Shown here: positions 56,018 to 64,000 of the stretch, one piece after another | Layout: each line of letters starts with the position of its first letter | How positions within the stretch are numbered: position 1 is the first letter of the stretch | Assembly: GCA_035445085.1 (NCBI GenBank) | Contig: DAOMQA010000003.1 | Coordinates: 124,001-188,000 of the forward strand | Length of the DNA: 64,000 nt | Direction of reading: 5' to 3' | DNA from: JBDHXE01 sp035445085 | GTDB lineage: Bacteria; Bacteroidota; Ignavibacteria; Kapaibacteriales; UBA2268 | Notes under the pieces: model-generated | What the model was told of the DNA's origin: nothing | Databases searched by the model: none | The model's input: the letters and a program-made list of their open reading frames with translations, nothing else | Program-made: the position numbers and the translations under genes

Positions 56018-57556
56018 TTATTTCCAATAATCTCTATCCAAACTCCTATATTGTATTGCCTCACTTATATGCTTTACTTTAATATTTTTACTTTCGTCTA
56101 AATCTGCTATTGTTCTACTAACTTTTAGGATTCTATCGTAGGCACGCGCAGAAAGCCCCAATTTTTCCATAGCCACTTTTAGTATATCTTGCGAAGCATT
56201 GTCTAATTCACAAAACTCCCTTAATTCATTGCTATTCATATCAGCATTCTTGAATGATGGCGTATCAGCAAATCTATTTTGTTGTATTTTACGAGCATTA
56301 ATAACCCTATTTCTAATTACTTCGGAGGATTCTCCTTCTCGCTTTGATGAAAGTTCTTGGTACTTTACTGCTGGTACCTCTACATGTATATCTATCCTAT
56401 CTAATAATGGTCCAGAAATTTTACTCAAATAATTTTGTATCTTCTGTGGAGTGCAAGAGCATTCTTTAGTTGGGTCGCCATAATTACCACAAGGGCAAGG
56501 ATTCATAGAACATATTAGCATAAAGTTAGCAGGGTATTCTATTGTTGTTTTAGTTCGTGATATAATTATTCTTTTATCTTCTAATGGTTGCCTCATTACT
56601 TCTAAGACATTACGCGCAAATTCTGGTAATTCATCAAGGAACAAAACTCCATGATGAGCTAAAGATATTTCTCCAGGTCTAATTTTACTCATACCACCTC
56701 CAACTAATGCTGCGTCTGAAATAGTATGGTGCGGGGAGCGAAATGGTCTTACACTAATCAAAGGAGTACCTTCTGGCAAAAATCCCGAGATAGAGTGTAT
56801 TTTTGTAGTTTCTAAGGCTTCTTCTAAGGTTAGAGGCGGCAAAATTGTAGTTATCCTTTTTGCAAGCATAGTCTTGCCAGAGCCGGGTGGACCTAACATT
56901 AATAGGTTATGTCCTCCCGCAGCAGCTACTTCTAAGGCTCTTTTGACACTTTCTTGCCCTTTTACATCTTTTAAATTTAAGAGGTCATCATATTTTTCTG
57001 TATTAAAGTATGCTTCTATATCTACTTTACTTGGCTGTATCTCTATCTCATTATTTATATATTGAACTACCTCCTTTAAGTTATGTGTAGCTATTATGGC
57101 TATATCAGTAACCATAGCCGCTTCTTCGGCATTTTGATAGGGCAGTATTATTTTTTCAAATCCTTGTTTCTTAGCTTCAAGTGCAATAGGCAAAGCTCCC
57201 TTAATTGGTCTAAGAAACCCTTCAAGGGATAATTCACCAAGGAAAATACACTTTTCTAAGCTACTATAATCGATAAGCCCAGATGAAGCCAATATACCTA
57301 AAGCGATAGGTAAATCAAATGCACTACCTTCTTTTCGTATATCCGCTGGAGCTAAATTAATAGTAATTTTTTTTGCTGGAAACATAAATTCTGAATTTTT
57401 TATAGCTGCACCTACTCGTTCCCTTGCTTCTTTTACTGAAGAGTCTGGCAAGCCAACAATAGTAAACGAGGGCAATTGCATATCTAAATGTGTTTCTATT
57501 TGTATTGGGTACGCACTAATGCCTACTAACGAAGCTGAAACTAATCTTGAATACAT
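56018..57556 (-). CDS. comM: YifB/ComM-type AAA+ ATPase (Mg-chelatase-like)
   Basis: 512 residues, the normal family length; ATG 57556 is chosen over longer forms because the conserved start is M-Y-S-R. The N-terminal ChlI-like domain (G-L-P-D-S-S-V-K-E-A-R-E-R-V) is followed by Walker A G-P-P-G-S-G-K-T (222-229), Walker B (L-F-L-D-E-L-P-E-F) and the Cys cluster C-P-C-G..C-S-C. ComM is a helicase that drives branch migration in natural transformation in characterised species. It stands alone here. Confidence 0.92.
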   Translation of the reverse strand: MYSRLVSASLVGISAYPIQIETHLDMQLPSFTIVGLPDSSVKEARERVGAAIKNSEFMFPAKKITINLAPADIRKEGSAFDLPIALGILASSGLIDYSSLEKCIFLGELSLEGFLRPIKGALPIALEAKKQGFEKIILPYQNAEEAAMVTDIAIIATHNLKEVVQYINNEIEIQPSKVDIEAYFNTEKYDDLLNLKDVKGQESVKRALEVAAAGGHNLLMLGPPGSGKTMLAKRITTILPPLTLEEALETTKIHSISGFLPEGTPLISVRPFRSPHHTISDAALVGGGMSKIRPGEISLAHHGVLFLDELPEFARNVLEVMRQPLEDKRIIISRTKTTIEYPANFMLICSMNPCPCGNYGDPTKECSCTPQKIQNYLSKISGPLLDRIDIHVEVPAVKYQELSSKREGESSEVIRNRVINARKIQQNRFADTPSFKNADMNSNELREFCELDNASQDILKVAMEKLGLSARAYDRILKVSRTIADLDESKNIKVKHISEAIQYRSLDRDYWK

Positions 57557-57702
57557 TTTTAAACTATGGATAATATTACAAAATATAAAATTAACTAAAT
57601 TCCTATATATAATAAGATTTTTTTTATCTAATATTTTCACAATTTAATTAATCTATGTTTTATTATTTCGTCAATATCTTACTTAACTAAACTTTGGCAA
57701 AG

Positions 57703-59706
57703 ATGAAATTATTGATTTTACTTGTAATTATTATCCCTTTAAATATCACCCTGCTACTCTCTAATGTGCAATGGGCAAAGAAAGTAATCGCTTTCTCATC
57801 TCAAGCAAGTAATTTAGAAAACTCTGCCAATCAGATACTTGGCAAGCCAAATATAATGCCGGGCTATGGAAATTCTGATTGCGCTTGGATGCCACAATAC
57901 CCTTCAAGGAAAGTAGAATGGATAAAAGTGCAATTTAATAATCCAATTTATATTAAGCAAGTTGCAGTAAATGAAAATTATAATTCTGGGGCAATAGTAA
58001 AAATTACTGTATATGATTCCTTAGGCAATGGATATGCAATATATAATAGTAATACACCAGAAAAAGTAAAGTCTAAAGATATGCTTAGAGTTTTCCCTGA
58101 TGGTTTAGACTTCCGTTCTAACCACATAAGAATAGATATAAATACAGCTTTATTTACAGATTATTACCAAATTGATGCTATTGCTATTTCAGATAATATT
58201 GATAGTATCAAGGTAAAGGTAAACGAAATAAAAGACTCAACTAATTTGTTAATAATTAAAGAAAATCTAGGCAATAAGATAAATTCTGCAAGTAGAGAAC
58301 TGGCGCCTATTATTTCGGCTGATGGCGATTACTTATTTTTTACACGTGATGGACATCCAGATAATATTGGACCATTCCGTAAGCAAGATATTTGGATGGC
58401 GGTTCGTAATCCAGACAATTCTTTCTCATATCCAACTAATCTAAAAGCTCCACTAAATGATGAAAATGTAAATTTTGCTGTGTCTCTAAGTGCTGATGCA
58501 AATAAATTATTAGTAGGTAATATTTATTTGACAAATGGAAATTATAGAAAGGGATTGTCATTTTCTACTTTTGATGGCGAATATTGGTCTTTTCCAGATT
58601 CGTTAATTATCGATGATTTTTATAACTTAGCAGATAAAGCAAGTTATAATTTATCTGCGAATGGTAAAATTTTACTTTTAGCAATAAAAAGAAAGGATAC
58701 CTTTGGCAAAACTGATATATATGTGTCCTTTCTACAAGATAATGCTACTTGGAGCAAGCCTAAAAACTTAGGGAATGTTATCAATACTGCAGAAGAAGAA
58801 ATTTCTCCTTTTTTAGCATCAGATAATAAGACAATTTATTATTCCACTTCTGGCTATCCTGGATATGGCTCTTCGGATATGTTTTTAAGTAAGCGTTTAG
58901 ACGATACTTGGGAAAATTGGAGTGAACCAATTAATTTAGGCTCACAGATAAATACTAAAGGTTGGGATGCGTATTATAGTATAACGGCGTCGGGAGAATA
59001 TGCCTATTTTGTATCATCAGAGAATAGTATAGGCTACGAGGATATTTTTCGAGTAAAGCTACCACAAACTATTAAGCCAGAGGCAGTTATTTTGGTAAAA
59101 GGAAAAGTTATTAACGCAAAAAGCACTTTGCCAATAAAAGCAGATATTAAATTTGAGTTATTACCATCAGGCAAAGAGGCGGGCATAGCTACTTCAAATA
59201 AGCTAAGTGGCGAATTTAGAATTGTGTTGCCAGCGGGCAAGAAATACGGATTTAGAGCGGTAGCCGATGGATATATATCTATTAATGAGAATATAAATTT
59301 AGAAAATCTAAGCGAATATGATGAAAAAAATATTGATTTATCTCTATATCCTATAGAAGTAGGTACACAATTTAGGATTAATAATATCTTTTTTGATACT
59401 GGAAAGGCAAATCTCTTAGAGGATTCGTATTCAGAGTTAAATAGATTGGTAGATTTTCTTGCACAAGAAAAAGAAATGACAATTGTAATTATAGGACACA
59501 CCGATAACGTAGGTGATGACAAGAGTAATTTAGAACTTAGTAAAAAAAGAGCTTTAGCAGTTAAAGAATACTTAGTAAACAAAGGAATAGCTCCAGAGCG
59601 TATCAAATCAAAAGGGCTTGGCGAAAGCAAACCCTTGGGAAGTAATTCATCTGAAGTAGGGCGACAAAAAAACAGAAGAGTAGAATTTGAAATTATCTCG
59701 AAATAA
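57703..59706 (+). CDS. PD40-propeller and OmpA-domain outer-membrane protein
   Basis: 667 residues; the ATG at 57703 is preferred over a TTG nine bases earlier. Signal peptide cut near L-L-S. Residues ~25-165 are a discoidin-like domain, ~195-445 a PD40/WD40-like propeller (A-P-I-I-S-A-D-G-D-Y-L-F-F; E-I-S-P-F-L-A-S-D-N-K-T), ~455-545 a CPD-like domain, and ~555-667 an OmpA domain (F-F-D-T-G-K-A-N-L; G-H-T-D-N-V-G; K-K-R-A; G-R-Q-K-N-R-R-V-E-F) that binds peptidoglycan. Proteins of this build anchor the outer membrane, and some help type IX secretion (PorE-like). Its last codons lie in a 44-bp repeat that recurs 1.8 kb downstream. Confidence 0.85.
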   Translation: MKLLILLVIIIPLNITLLLSNVQWAKKVIAFSSQASNLENSANQILGKPNIMPGYGNSDCAWMPQYPSRKVEWIKVQFNNPIYIKQVAVNENYNSGAIVKITVYDSLGNGYAIYNSNTPEKVKSKDMLRVFPDGLDFRSNHIRIDINTALFTDYYQIDAIAISDNIDSIKVKVNEIKDSTNLLIIKENLGNKINSASRELAPIISADGDYLFFTRDGHPDNIGPFRKQDIWMAVRNPDNSFSYPTNLKAPLNDENVNFAVSLSADANKLLVGNIYLTNGNYRKGLSFSTFDGEYWSFPDSLIIDDFYNLADKASYNLSANGKILLLAIKRKDTFGKTDIYVSFLQDNATWSKPKNLGNVINTAEEEISPFLASDNKTIYYSTSGYPGYGSSDMFLSKRLDDTWENWSEPINLGSQINTKGWDAYYSITASGEYAYFVSSENSIGYEDIFRVKLPQTIKPEAVILVKGKVINAKSTLPIKADIKFELLPSGKEAGIATSNKLSGEFRIVLPAGKKYGFRAVADGYISINENINLENLSEYDEKNIDLSLYPIEVGTQFRINNIFFDTGKANLLEDSYSELNRLVDFLAQEKEMTIVIIGHTDNVGDDKSNLELSKKRALAVKEYLVNKGIAPERIKSKGLGESKPLGSNSSEVGRQKNRRVEFEIISK

Positions 59707-59734
59707 TTATTTTTTTGTCAAGTGCTTGGCTTGC
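59691..59734. repeat. 44-bp direct repeat, left copy
   Basis: It is identical to 61474-61517 except for one base (T/C). The left copy spans the last codons and stop of the PD40-OmpA gene. The text corresponds on the other strand to the last codons and stop of the rhodanese gene. Confidence 0.92.
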
Positions 59735-59828
59735 AAAATGCTTTCAAATCTAATTGCAATTAATGCTGTTATTATCTTGTTAGGCTAAAAAAGATAGTAT
59801 TATATTTCTTGCCAGATTTGATTTATAA

Positions 59829-61331
59829 TCAAAGCACTTCGTTTATTGGTATAGTCATTATCTGCCATTCTTCAGACTCATTCTGATTTAAGAAATAGGT
59901 TAGACCATCTTCAATTTTTAGGAAATATGAACGAAAGAGACGGCTTGCGGTTGAGAACAAGACGATTTCTTTTTCCATACCTATTTTTACATCATAGACT
60001 TGTAATATAGAGGAAGTAATGTAATTTTCTTTATTGCTTGCACATAAGTATACAATAGCCTTATTTTTAAAGGAATTTAAACTCATAATCTTATACTTAT
60101 AATCATATATCGAATATTTGTGTTCTAACGTTGAATCATTATCGGAGCGTATTAATTCTAAATATCCTCGTATTTGCACACTATCTTGGATTGAATCTTT
60201 GAAAATAAAAAATAGCCCATTCCATGGATTAAGATAAGCATATTGATTTTTGTTTAATTCACAAAACAATCCTTTCGAAGATATAAAGTTTTTAGAATTA
60301 TAGTAATTAAACATATCTTTATAACTTATCTTATAATCTATAGCTTTATCATTGATTGAATCTAATAATGCTACTAAATAATAATTACCCGACTTTAAGG
60401 TATTGAAAGAAGAAGCATATTTATGGCTTATTAAGCATAACAAACCATCGTTAGTATTCACTAAATCATAAATTGATATTGAGTCGTTTAAATCTATAAC
60501 TTCATAATTTGTTGCATCGTAATACTGTAACGTTAAATATTTTTTTTCTATTATTTTAGGGTTCAGACTGCTATTTAAGCCATTAAATGCTTTGGCGCTA
60601 ACAATGATGTTGTCTGATTTGTCATAATTTACAAACATATATTTAGTCTCTATAGAAAATTGCTTAGGGATTATTGACCTATAATAGCTAACACTATCTT
60701 TAATGCAGTAATATTTCAAATTAGAATCAACTTTAATTATTCGCTTAGCGACTCCACTTTTTATATTAAACTCCTTGATAGTTTGGTCAAATTGGTCAAG
60801 GGTTATAAAATTATCTTGCTTTTGATTAAGTATAGGAGGCGAAGGGCGATATAGATTAACGCTATCAATAAGTTTATAGGATTTATATTTATCGATATTT
60901 ATACATTTGAAATTGTTTAAAATATCACTTAAATTTATATCGCTCTTTTTTAGCTCACTTTTACTATAAACTATACGATCTTCACAATTTGTAACAAACA
61001 AGGTTGGCAACGTTTTGCTTGATATAAATTTTGTAAATTGATTCGTAGTATCATTTATGATATTTGTATAATTAAAATTTTGTAAAAATGCAGCAAATTC
61101 TCTTTTTTTATGAGTTTTAGTAATCAGTATCAAATCATTATTATTATGTAATTTTGCTACGTCGGAAATATATTTTTTCAGTAAAACAGATTCACAAGAT
61201 GTACACTTATTAAAATCAAAATAAAGATAATACTTGAAACAATTATTAGGTCTTGTATTACCTTCAATTGAAAGAAAGACAAAAACAATAATTAACAGAT
61301 GGTAAAGCCGAACTTTAAAATGTACTTTCAT
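59829..61331 (-). CDS. Secreted protein with thioredoxin-like start and propeller-like body
   Basis: 500 residues, leftward. Signal peptide (~1-26). Residues ~30-145 look thioredoxin-like: Y-Y-L-Y-F-D-F-N-K-C-T-S-C (C-x2-C at ~42-45), then L-P-T-L-F-V-T-N with a cis-Pro-like site. Residues ~190-490 are beta-rich repeats that could be a propeller. No lipobox. This fits exported redox-sensor-like proteins seen in Bacteroidota (6-bladed propeller neighbours), but the family is not certain. The gene sits alone between two 44-bp direct repeats, which suggests insertion. Confidence 0.55.
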   Translation of the reverse strand: MKVHFKVRLYHLLIIVFVFLSIEGNTRPNNCFKYYLYFDFNKCTSCESVLLKKYISDVAKLHNNNDLILITKTHKKREFAAFLQNFNYTNIINDTTNQFTKFISSKTLPTLFVTNCEDRIVYSKSELKKSDINLSDILNNFKCINIDKYKSYKLIDSVNLYRPSPPILNQKQDNFITLDQFDQTIKEFNIKSGVAKRIIKVDSNLKYYCIKDSVSYYRSIIPKQFSIETKYMFVNYDKSDNIIVSAKAFNGLNSSLNPKIIEKKYLTLQYYDATNYEVIDLNDSISIYDLVNTNDGLLCLISHKYASSFNTLKSGNYYLVALLDSINDKAIDYKISYKDMFNYYNSKNFISSKGLFCELNKNQYAYLNPWNGLFFIFKDSIQDSVQIRGYLELIRSDNDSTLEHKYSIYDYKYKIMSLNSFKNKAIVYLCASNKENYITSSILQVYDVKIGMEKEIVLFSTASRLFRSYFLKIEDGLTYFLNQNESEEWQIMTIPINEVL

Positions 61332-61473
61332 TTCAAAATAATATATATAGTCATATATGAATAGTCAAATAAACTACCGCATATTTAAAATTATTTGTTT
61401 AAATTCTTGCACTGTATTTGCCGATACTCTAACAAAACAAATATATGCTTCTTTTTAGAATTAAAACAAAAAT

Positions 61474-61517
61474 AATTATCTCGAAATAATTATTTTTTTG
61501 CCAAGTGCTTGGCTTGC
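61474..61517. repeat. 44-bp direct repeat, right copy
   Basis: The right copy covers the final ~13 codons and the stop of the rhodanese gene. Distance between the copies is 1783 bases and the only gene between them is the 500-residue secreted protein. Confidence 0.92.
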
Positions 61518-61850
61518 TTCTTCGTAGCCTCCTAAGTTGCTCACGTGAGTATAGCCTAATGCTTCTAAGCTTGTTTTGGCTATATTGGCTCTATAGCCAG
61601 TTTGACAATATACTGCAATACTTGCATCTTTGTTGGGTATATTGTTTACGATTTGACTTTTGATATCATCGACTGGTATATGAATTGCATTTTCTAAATG
61701 ACCTTCATTCCATTCTTCATTGCTTCTTACATCGATTATAATAAGTCCTGTTTGTTGGTCTATGTATTTATTATTGGAAGTTTTTTGTACAGAGGAGCAA
61801 GCAACAATAAATGTCATAAACATAATGAAAAATAAATACCGTTTTAGCAT
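61476..61850 (-). CDS. Rhodanese-domain lipoprotein (PspE-like)
   Basis: 124 residues. F-I-V-A-C (C18) is a lipobox. One rhodanese domain follows: I-D-V-R-S-N-E-E-W-N-E-G-H-L-E-N-A-I-H-I-P, then the active-site loop with C82 in 'V-Y-C-Q-T-G-Y-R-A'. It should transfer sulfur to thiol or cyanide acceptors in the periplasm. Its 3' end lies in the 44-bp repeat. Confidence 0.9.
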   Translation of the reverse strand: MLKRYLFFIMFMTFIVACSSVQKTSNNKYIDQQTGLIIIDVRSNEEWNEGHLENAIHIPVDDIKSQIVNNIPNKDASIAVYCQTGYRANIAKTSLEALGYTHVSNLGGYEEASQALGKKIIISR

Positions 61851-62149
61851 AATACTACTTCTATAAAATTTAACATATATCTTAGGTGTAGCGATACCGT
61901 TTATTTTCAGACATAACTATCATTTAATTATTGGACAAAATATATTATTAATCAAACATAGCTCTTTTGTGCAGAGTTTTATCTTATTTTTCTACATCAA
62001 TAGACTTTATTTTAGATAATGCTTGAGAAGATGTTGCTTTTCTTGCTTATAGGAGCAACCAAAACAGAATCATTTCATCTTTAGTATTATGTATTAGCTT
62101 AATGAAATTTTTTTTAAATATAAACTACGATAATAGGCTATATTGTGAA
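61851..62149. other. Intergenic stretch without a recognised gene
   Basis: 299 bases, AT-rich, between the rhodanese start and the end of the SprA-like gene. No ORF, tRNA or strong hairpin was seen; it should hold the rhodanese promoter. Confidence 0.5.
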
Positions 62150-62773
62150 TTAAGCGAACAAATTAAGCTTTGAATATGCTGAATGGTGCGACTGTAAGTA
62201 TTTAGAAATATAGGTGCTTTTTGCTTGTTTCTCTTTGGTTTCTTTAGTGTTTTTGGATGTAGATTTTTCGACACTGGCTTTTGCTTCGGTTTGGCTTGCT
62301 TCTGCTGCAACTTTCCTATCTTGCGGTGATGGATCACTTGGTGCTAATGCAGCGCGCCTAACTTGTTGCATTTTGTTAATAGTCTTATCAGGGTTATCAG
62401 CTACTGCAGAAGCGTCTACTTTTACTTCACCGCCTACAGCATATTGCTTGCCATCGGGTCCAGTCTGGTATTGGTAGCTTGCTCCACCTCTGACTAAGTT
62501 GCCCCCCGCAGCTAAATGTGCTTGCTCGTGTGCTTTAACTTTTTGGTCTACTGCTTTTAGCTCTTCTATTACCTTTTTCTCTTTATCGCTTAGTTCTTTT
62601 TTTCCTATTTCTAATTTATCTGTCTTTGAAGATTCCTTTTGTGTAGTATTTGTGTTTACAGCTAACTTAATTGGCTCATTGTCATTATATTTAGTATTAG
62701 GCATAGCATCCGTAGCCCGCATAGAATCAGGATAATGAAAATAAGTATCAATATTTGAGCTAATACTTAGCAA
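62150..62773 (-). CDS. SprA-related putative metalloprotease
   Basis: 207 residues. H82-E-Q-A-H86 is an HExxH motif within the conserved V-K-A-H-E-Q-A-H-L-A-A-G-G. G-A-S-Y-Q-Y-x-x-G-P-D-G-K-x-Y-A-V-G-G-E-V and the late R-R-A-A-L-A-P-S-D-P-S-P-Q-D complete the SprA-related family pattern. These proteins are predicted metalloproteases of unknown target. It has no signal peptide; the low-complexity Lys/Glu/Ser tail (~160-195) is likely disordered. Not related to the type IX translocon SprA. Confidence 0.85.
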   Translation of the reverse strand: MLSISSNIDTYFHYPDSMRATDAMPNTKYNDNEPIKLAVNTNTTQKESSKTDKLEIGKKELSDKEKKVIEELKAVDQKVKAHEQAHLAAGGNLVRGGASYQYQTGPDGKQYAVGGEVKVDASAVADNPDKTINKMQQVRRAALAPSDPSPQDRKVAAEASQTEAKASVEKSTSKNTKETKEKQAKSTYISKYLQSHHSAYSKLNLFA

Positions 62774-62852
62774 TTGTTTACCTAAAAATTATTCAAATCT
62801 AATAAACTTATACTAGAATAACAAATTAAAAGTAATTAAGCTATAAACTTAA

Positions 62853-63482
62853 TTACCTTTCAGTCTCTTGAACGGAGGGTATATTCTTTTTTTTCTTAAA
62901 ATGTTTCCATACAATAATAGCAATGGTAATTGCAACTATCGGCAATAAAATATAGCCATAAATTGCTATATACTTTTCAACTACTTTCCAATTATCGCCA
63001 AAGCTAGCGCCAAGTAATAATAATATAGTATTCCAAAGTAGAGAGCTAACAGTAGCTAATATAATTGTAGTTGTAAAGTTAATTTTGGACATTCCAGCAA
63101 AGAAGCCAACAATGGCTCTAATACCGGAAATAAATCTATTGCCAATGATTATCCAATAACCATATTTATAGAACCAGCGTTCCACAGTGAGTAGGTTTTC
63201 GTTCGATATAAATCTTATTTTGCCGGATTCTATCACCTTTCTTTCAATACCAGCACCTAATTTATACATTATGGCAAAGCCTAATATACCGCCAAGAGTA
63301 GATATAATGAGCATCTCTGTAAACCCAACCACGCCAAGCCCAATTAAAGTGCCTGCAAATAATAATCCAGAGTCACCCGGAATTGGAGGGAAGATATTTT
63401 CGGCAAGGGTGATAAGAAATGCAAAAACAAGTACCCAATACCAAGGTACTCCAATTAAAAGCCCAATAAAATACTCTAACAT
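62853..63482 (-). CDS. DedA family membrane protein
   Basis: 209 residues, about five or six hydrophobic helices. DedA marks: E-N-I-F-P-P-I-P-G-D (~29-38), G-Y-W-I-I-I-G-N-R-F-I-S-G-I-R-A (~108-123) and a later L-L-W-N. DedA proteins are thought to move lipids (such as undecaprenyl phosphate) across the inner membrane. The stop of cheW directly abuts its ATG (TAA then ATG), so the pair share a transcript. Confidence 0.9.
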   Translation of the reverse strand: MLEYFIGLLIGVPWYWVLVFAFLITLAENIFPPIPGDSGLLFAGTLIGLGVVGFTEMLIISTLGGILGFAIMYKLGAGIERKVIESGKIRFISNENLLTVERWFYKYGYWIIIGNRFISGIRAIVGFFAGMSKINFTTTIILATVSSLLWNTILLLLGASFGDNWKVVEKYIAIYGYILLPIVAITIAIIVWKHFKKKKNIPSVQETER

Positions 63483-63947
63483 TTAATTTACTGTATGATT
63501 GTTCAAAAGATAAGTTAAGTTTAAAATATTGATAATTTTATCGTCCATCTTGCCAATAGCAGATATATAATCACTTGTAACTCCTTTTGTTAGGACGGGA
63601 GGAGGCTCAGTAACAGTTGCATCAAGTCGTAGTACTTCTCTAACAGAATCAACGATAATGCCTACAATCATATTATTAAACTCAAGAATAATAATGCGTG
63701 TGTTTTTGTCGTAATCTATGGGGGGTAAATTAAGTTTATGCCTCATATCAATAATAGGTATTACTTTGCCACGTAGGTTAATAACACCTTTGATATAGCT
63801 TGGTGTGTTAGGCACTCGCGTAATATCGTTTACTTTAATAATTTCCCTAATACAATTAATTTCGAGTGCGAAGAATTCATTGGCAATAGTAAAGCCTACA
63901 AGCTCCAATACATTGGTTTGCGCGTCTATATCATAAATTGCACTCAT
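63483..63947 (-). CDS. cheW: CheW-like chemotaxis coupling protein
   Basis: 154 residues, one CheW domain. V-P-N-T-P-S-Y-I-K-G-V-I-N-L-R-G-K-V-I-P-I-I-D is the family core (~41-63), followed by I-V-D-S-V-R-E-V (~98). It links chemoreceptors to CheA. No other chemotaxis gene is within the window; more may lie beyond the right edge. Confidence 0.92.
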   Translation of the reverse strand: MSAIYDIDAQTNVLELVGFTIANEFFALEINCIREIIKVNDITRVPNTPSYIKGVINLRGKVIPIIDMRHKLNLPPIDYDKNTRIIILEFNNMIVGIIVDSVREVLRLDATVTEPPPVLTKGVTSDYISAIGKMDDKIINILNLTYLLNNHTVN

Positions 63948-64000
63948 AATTTTACCCTTATTTAATATTAATAGTAATTACCATTTAAGTAGATTTACTT

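Noticed and set aside
59691..61517. The 44-bp repeats as ends of an insertion sequence
   Set aside because: They are direct, not inverted; no transposase lies between them; and the inner ends show no inverted repeats.

Overview
ORGANISM. The window is AT-rich, densely coded DNA. It carries several very large secreted proteins ending in type A sorting domains of the type IX secretion system, a TonB receptor with an N-terminal carboxypeptidase-regulatory-like domain, and PD40/OmpA and GLUG proteins. This points to the Bacteroidota or a close relative in the FCB group; an Ignavibacteria/Kapabacteria-like lineage is possible but is only inference. A run of exactly 100 N shows that this is a scaffold built from short reads, probably a metagenome bin.

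LAYOUT. (1) 1-971: 5' part of a leftward 16S rRNA m5C methyltransferase gene (rsmB type) that runs off the edge. (2) 1370-32770: a 31-kb rightward island of secreted surface proteins. It holds a small sorting-domain protein, two repeat-rich fibre-like proteins (the second crosses the assembly gap), a 3753-residue beta-helix/Ig/FN3 giant preceded by a 30-codon leader ORF, a lipoprotein, an 1802-residue Ig-repeat adhesin, a beta-helix protein, an HExxH protease-like protein and a BNR-repeat protein. (3) 33115-37020: a respiratory block of CuA subunit II, a heme-copper subunit I with Asn in place of the catalytic Tyr, a Sco copper chaperone and two membrane proteins. (4) 37249-42416: a compact phage-derived block of eight genes (prohead protease, major capsid, decoration, DUF1320, holin-like, endolysin, unknown, large terminase) with no portal, tail, small terminase or integrase. 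(5) 42541-47892: a rightward string of small accessory genes: DUF4256, a broken DUF805-TMEM175 fusion, SMUG2 glycosylase, DUF488, AhpD-like, Gdx/SugE, pentapeptide repeat, pirin. (6) 47978-55054: leftward GLUG-repeat surface protein and a heme uptake locus (TonB receptor, HmuT, HmuU, HmuV). (7) 55267-63947: YifB/ComM ATPase, PD40-OmpA protein, a thioredoxin-like secreted protein sitting between two 44-bp direct repeats, rhodanese lipoprotein, SprA-like putative metalloprotease, DedA and CheW.

HOW IT WORKS TOGETHER. Region 2 looks like an adhesin/surface-layer repertoire that shares modules (an N-G-N-G FN3-like unit, a common pre-sorting FN3 unit and sorting domains) and evolves by tandem duplication. 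Region 3 is a self-contained terminal-reductase unit whose chemistry may be NO rather than O2 reduction. Region 6 would supply iron or heme, which such an enzyme needs. The phage block keeps the genes to form a shell, cut DNA and lyse cells but cannot make a standard tailed particle by itself. That makes it the best candidate in the window for a domesticated or satellite system.

LIMITS. All family names come from reading motifs; no database search or structure prediction was run. No tRNA, rRNA, CRISPR array, intact insertion sequence or replication origin was seen.
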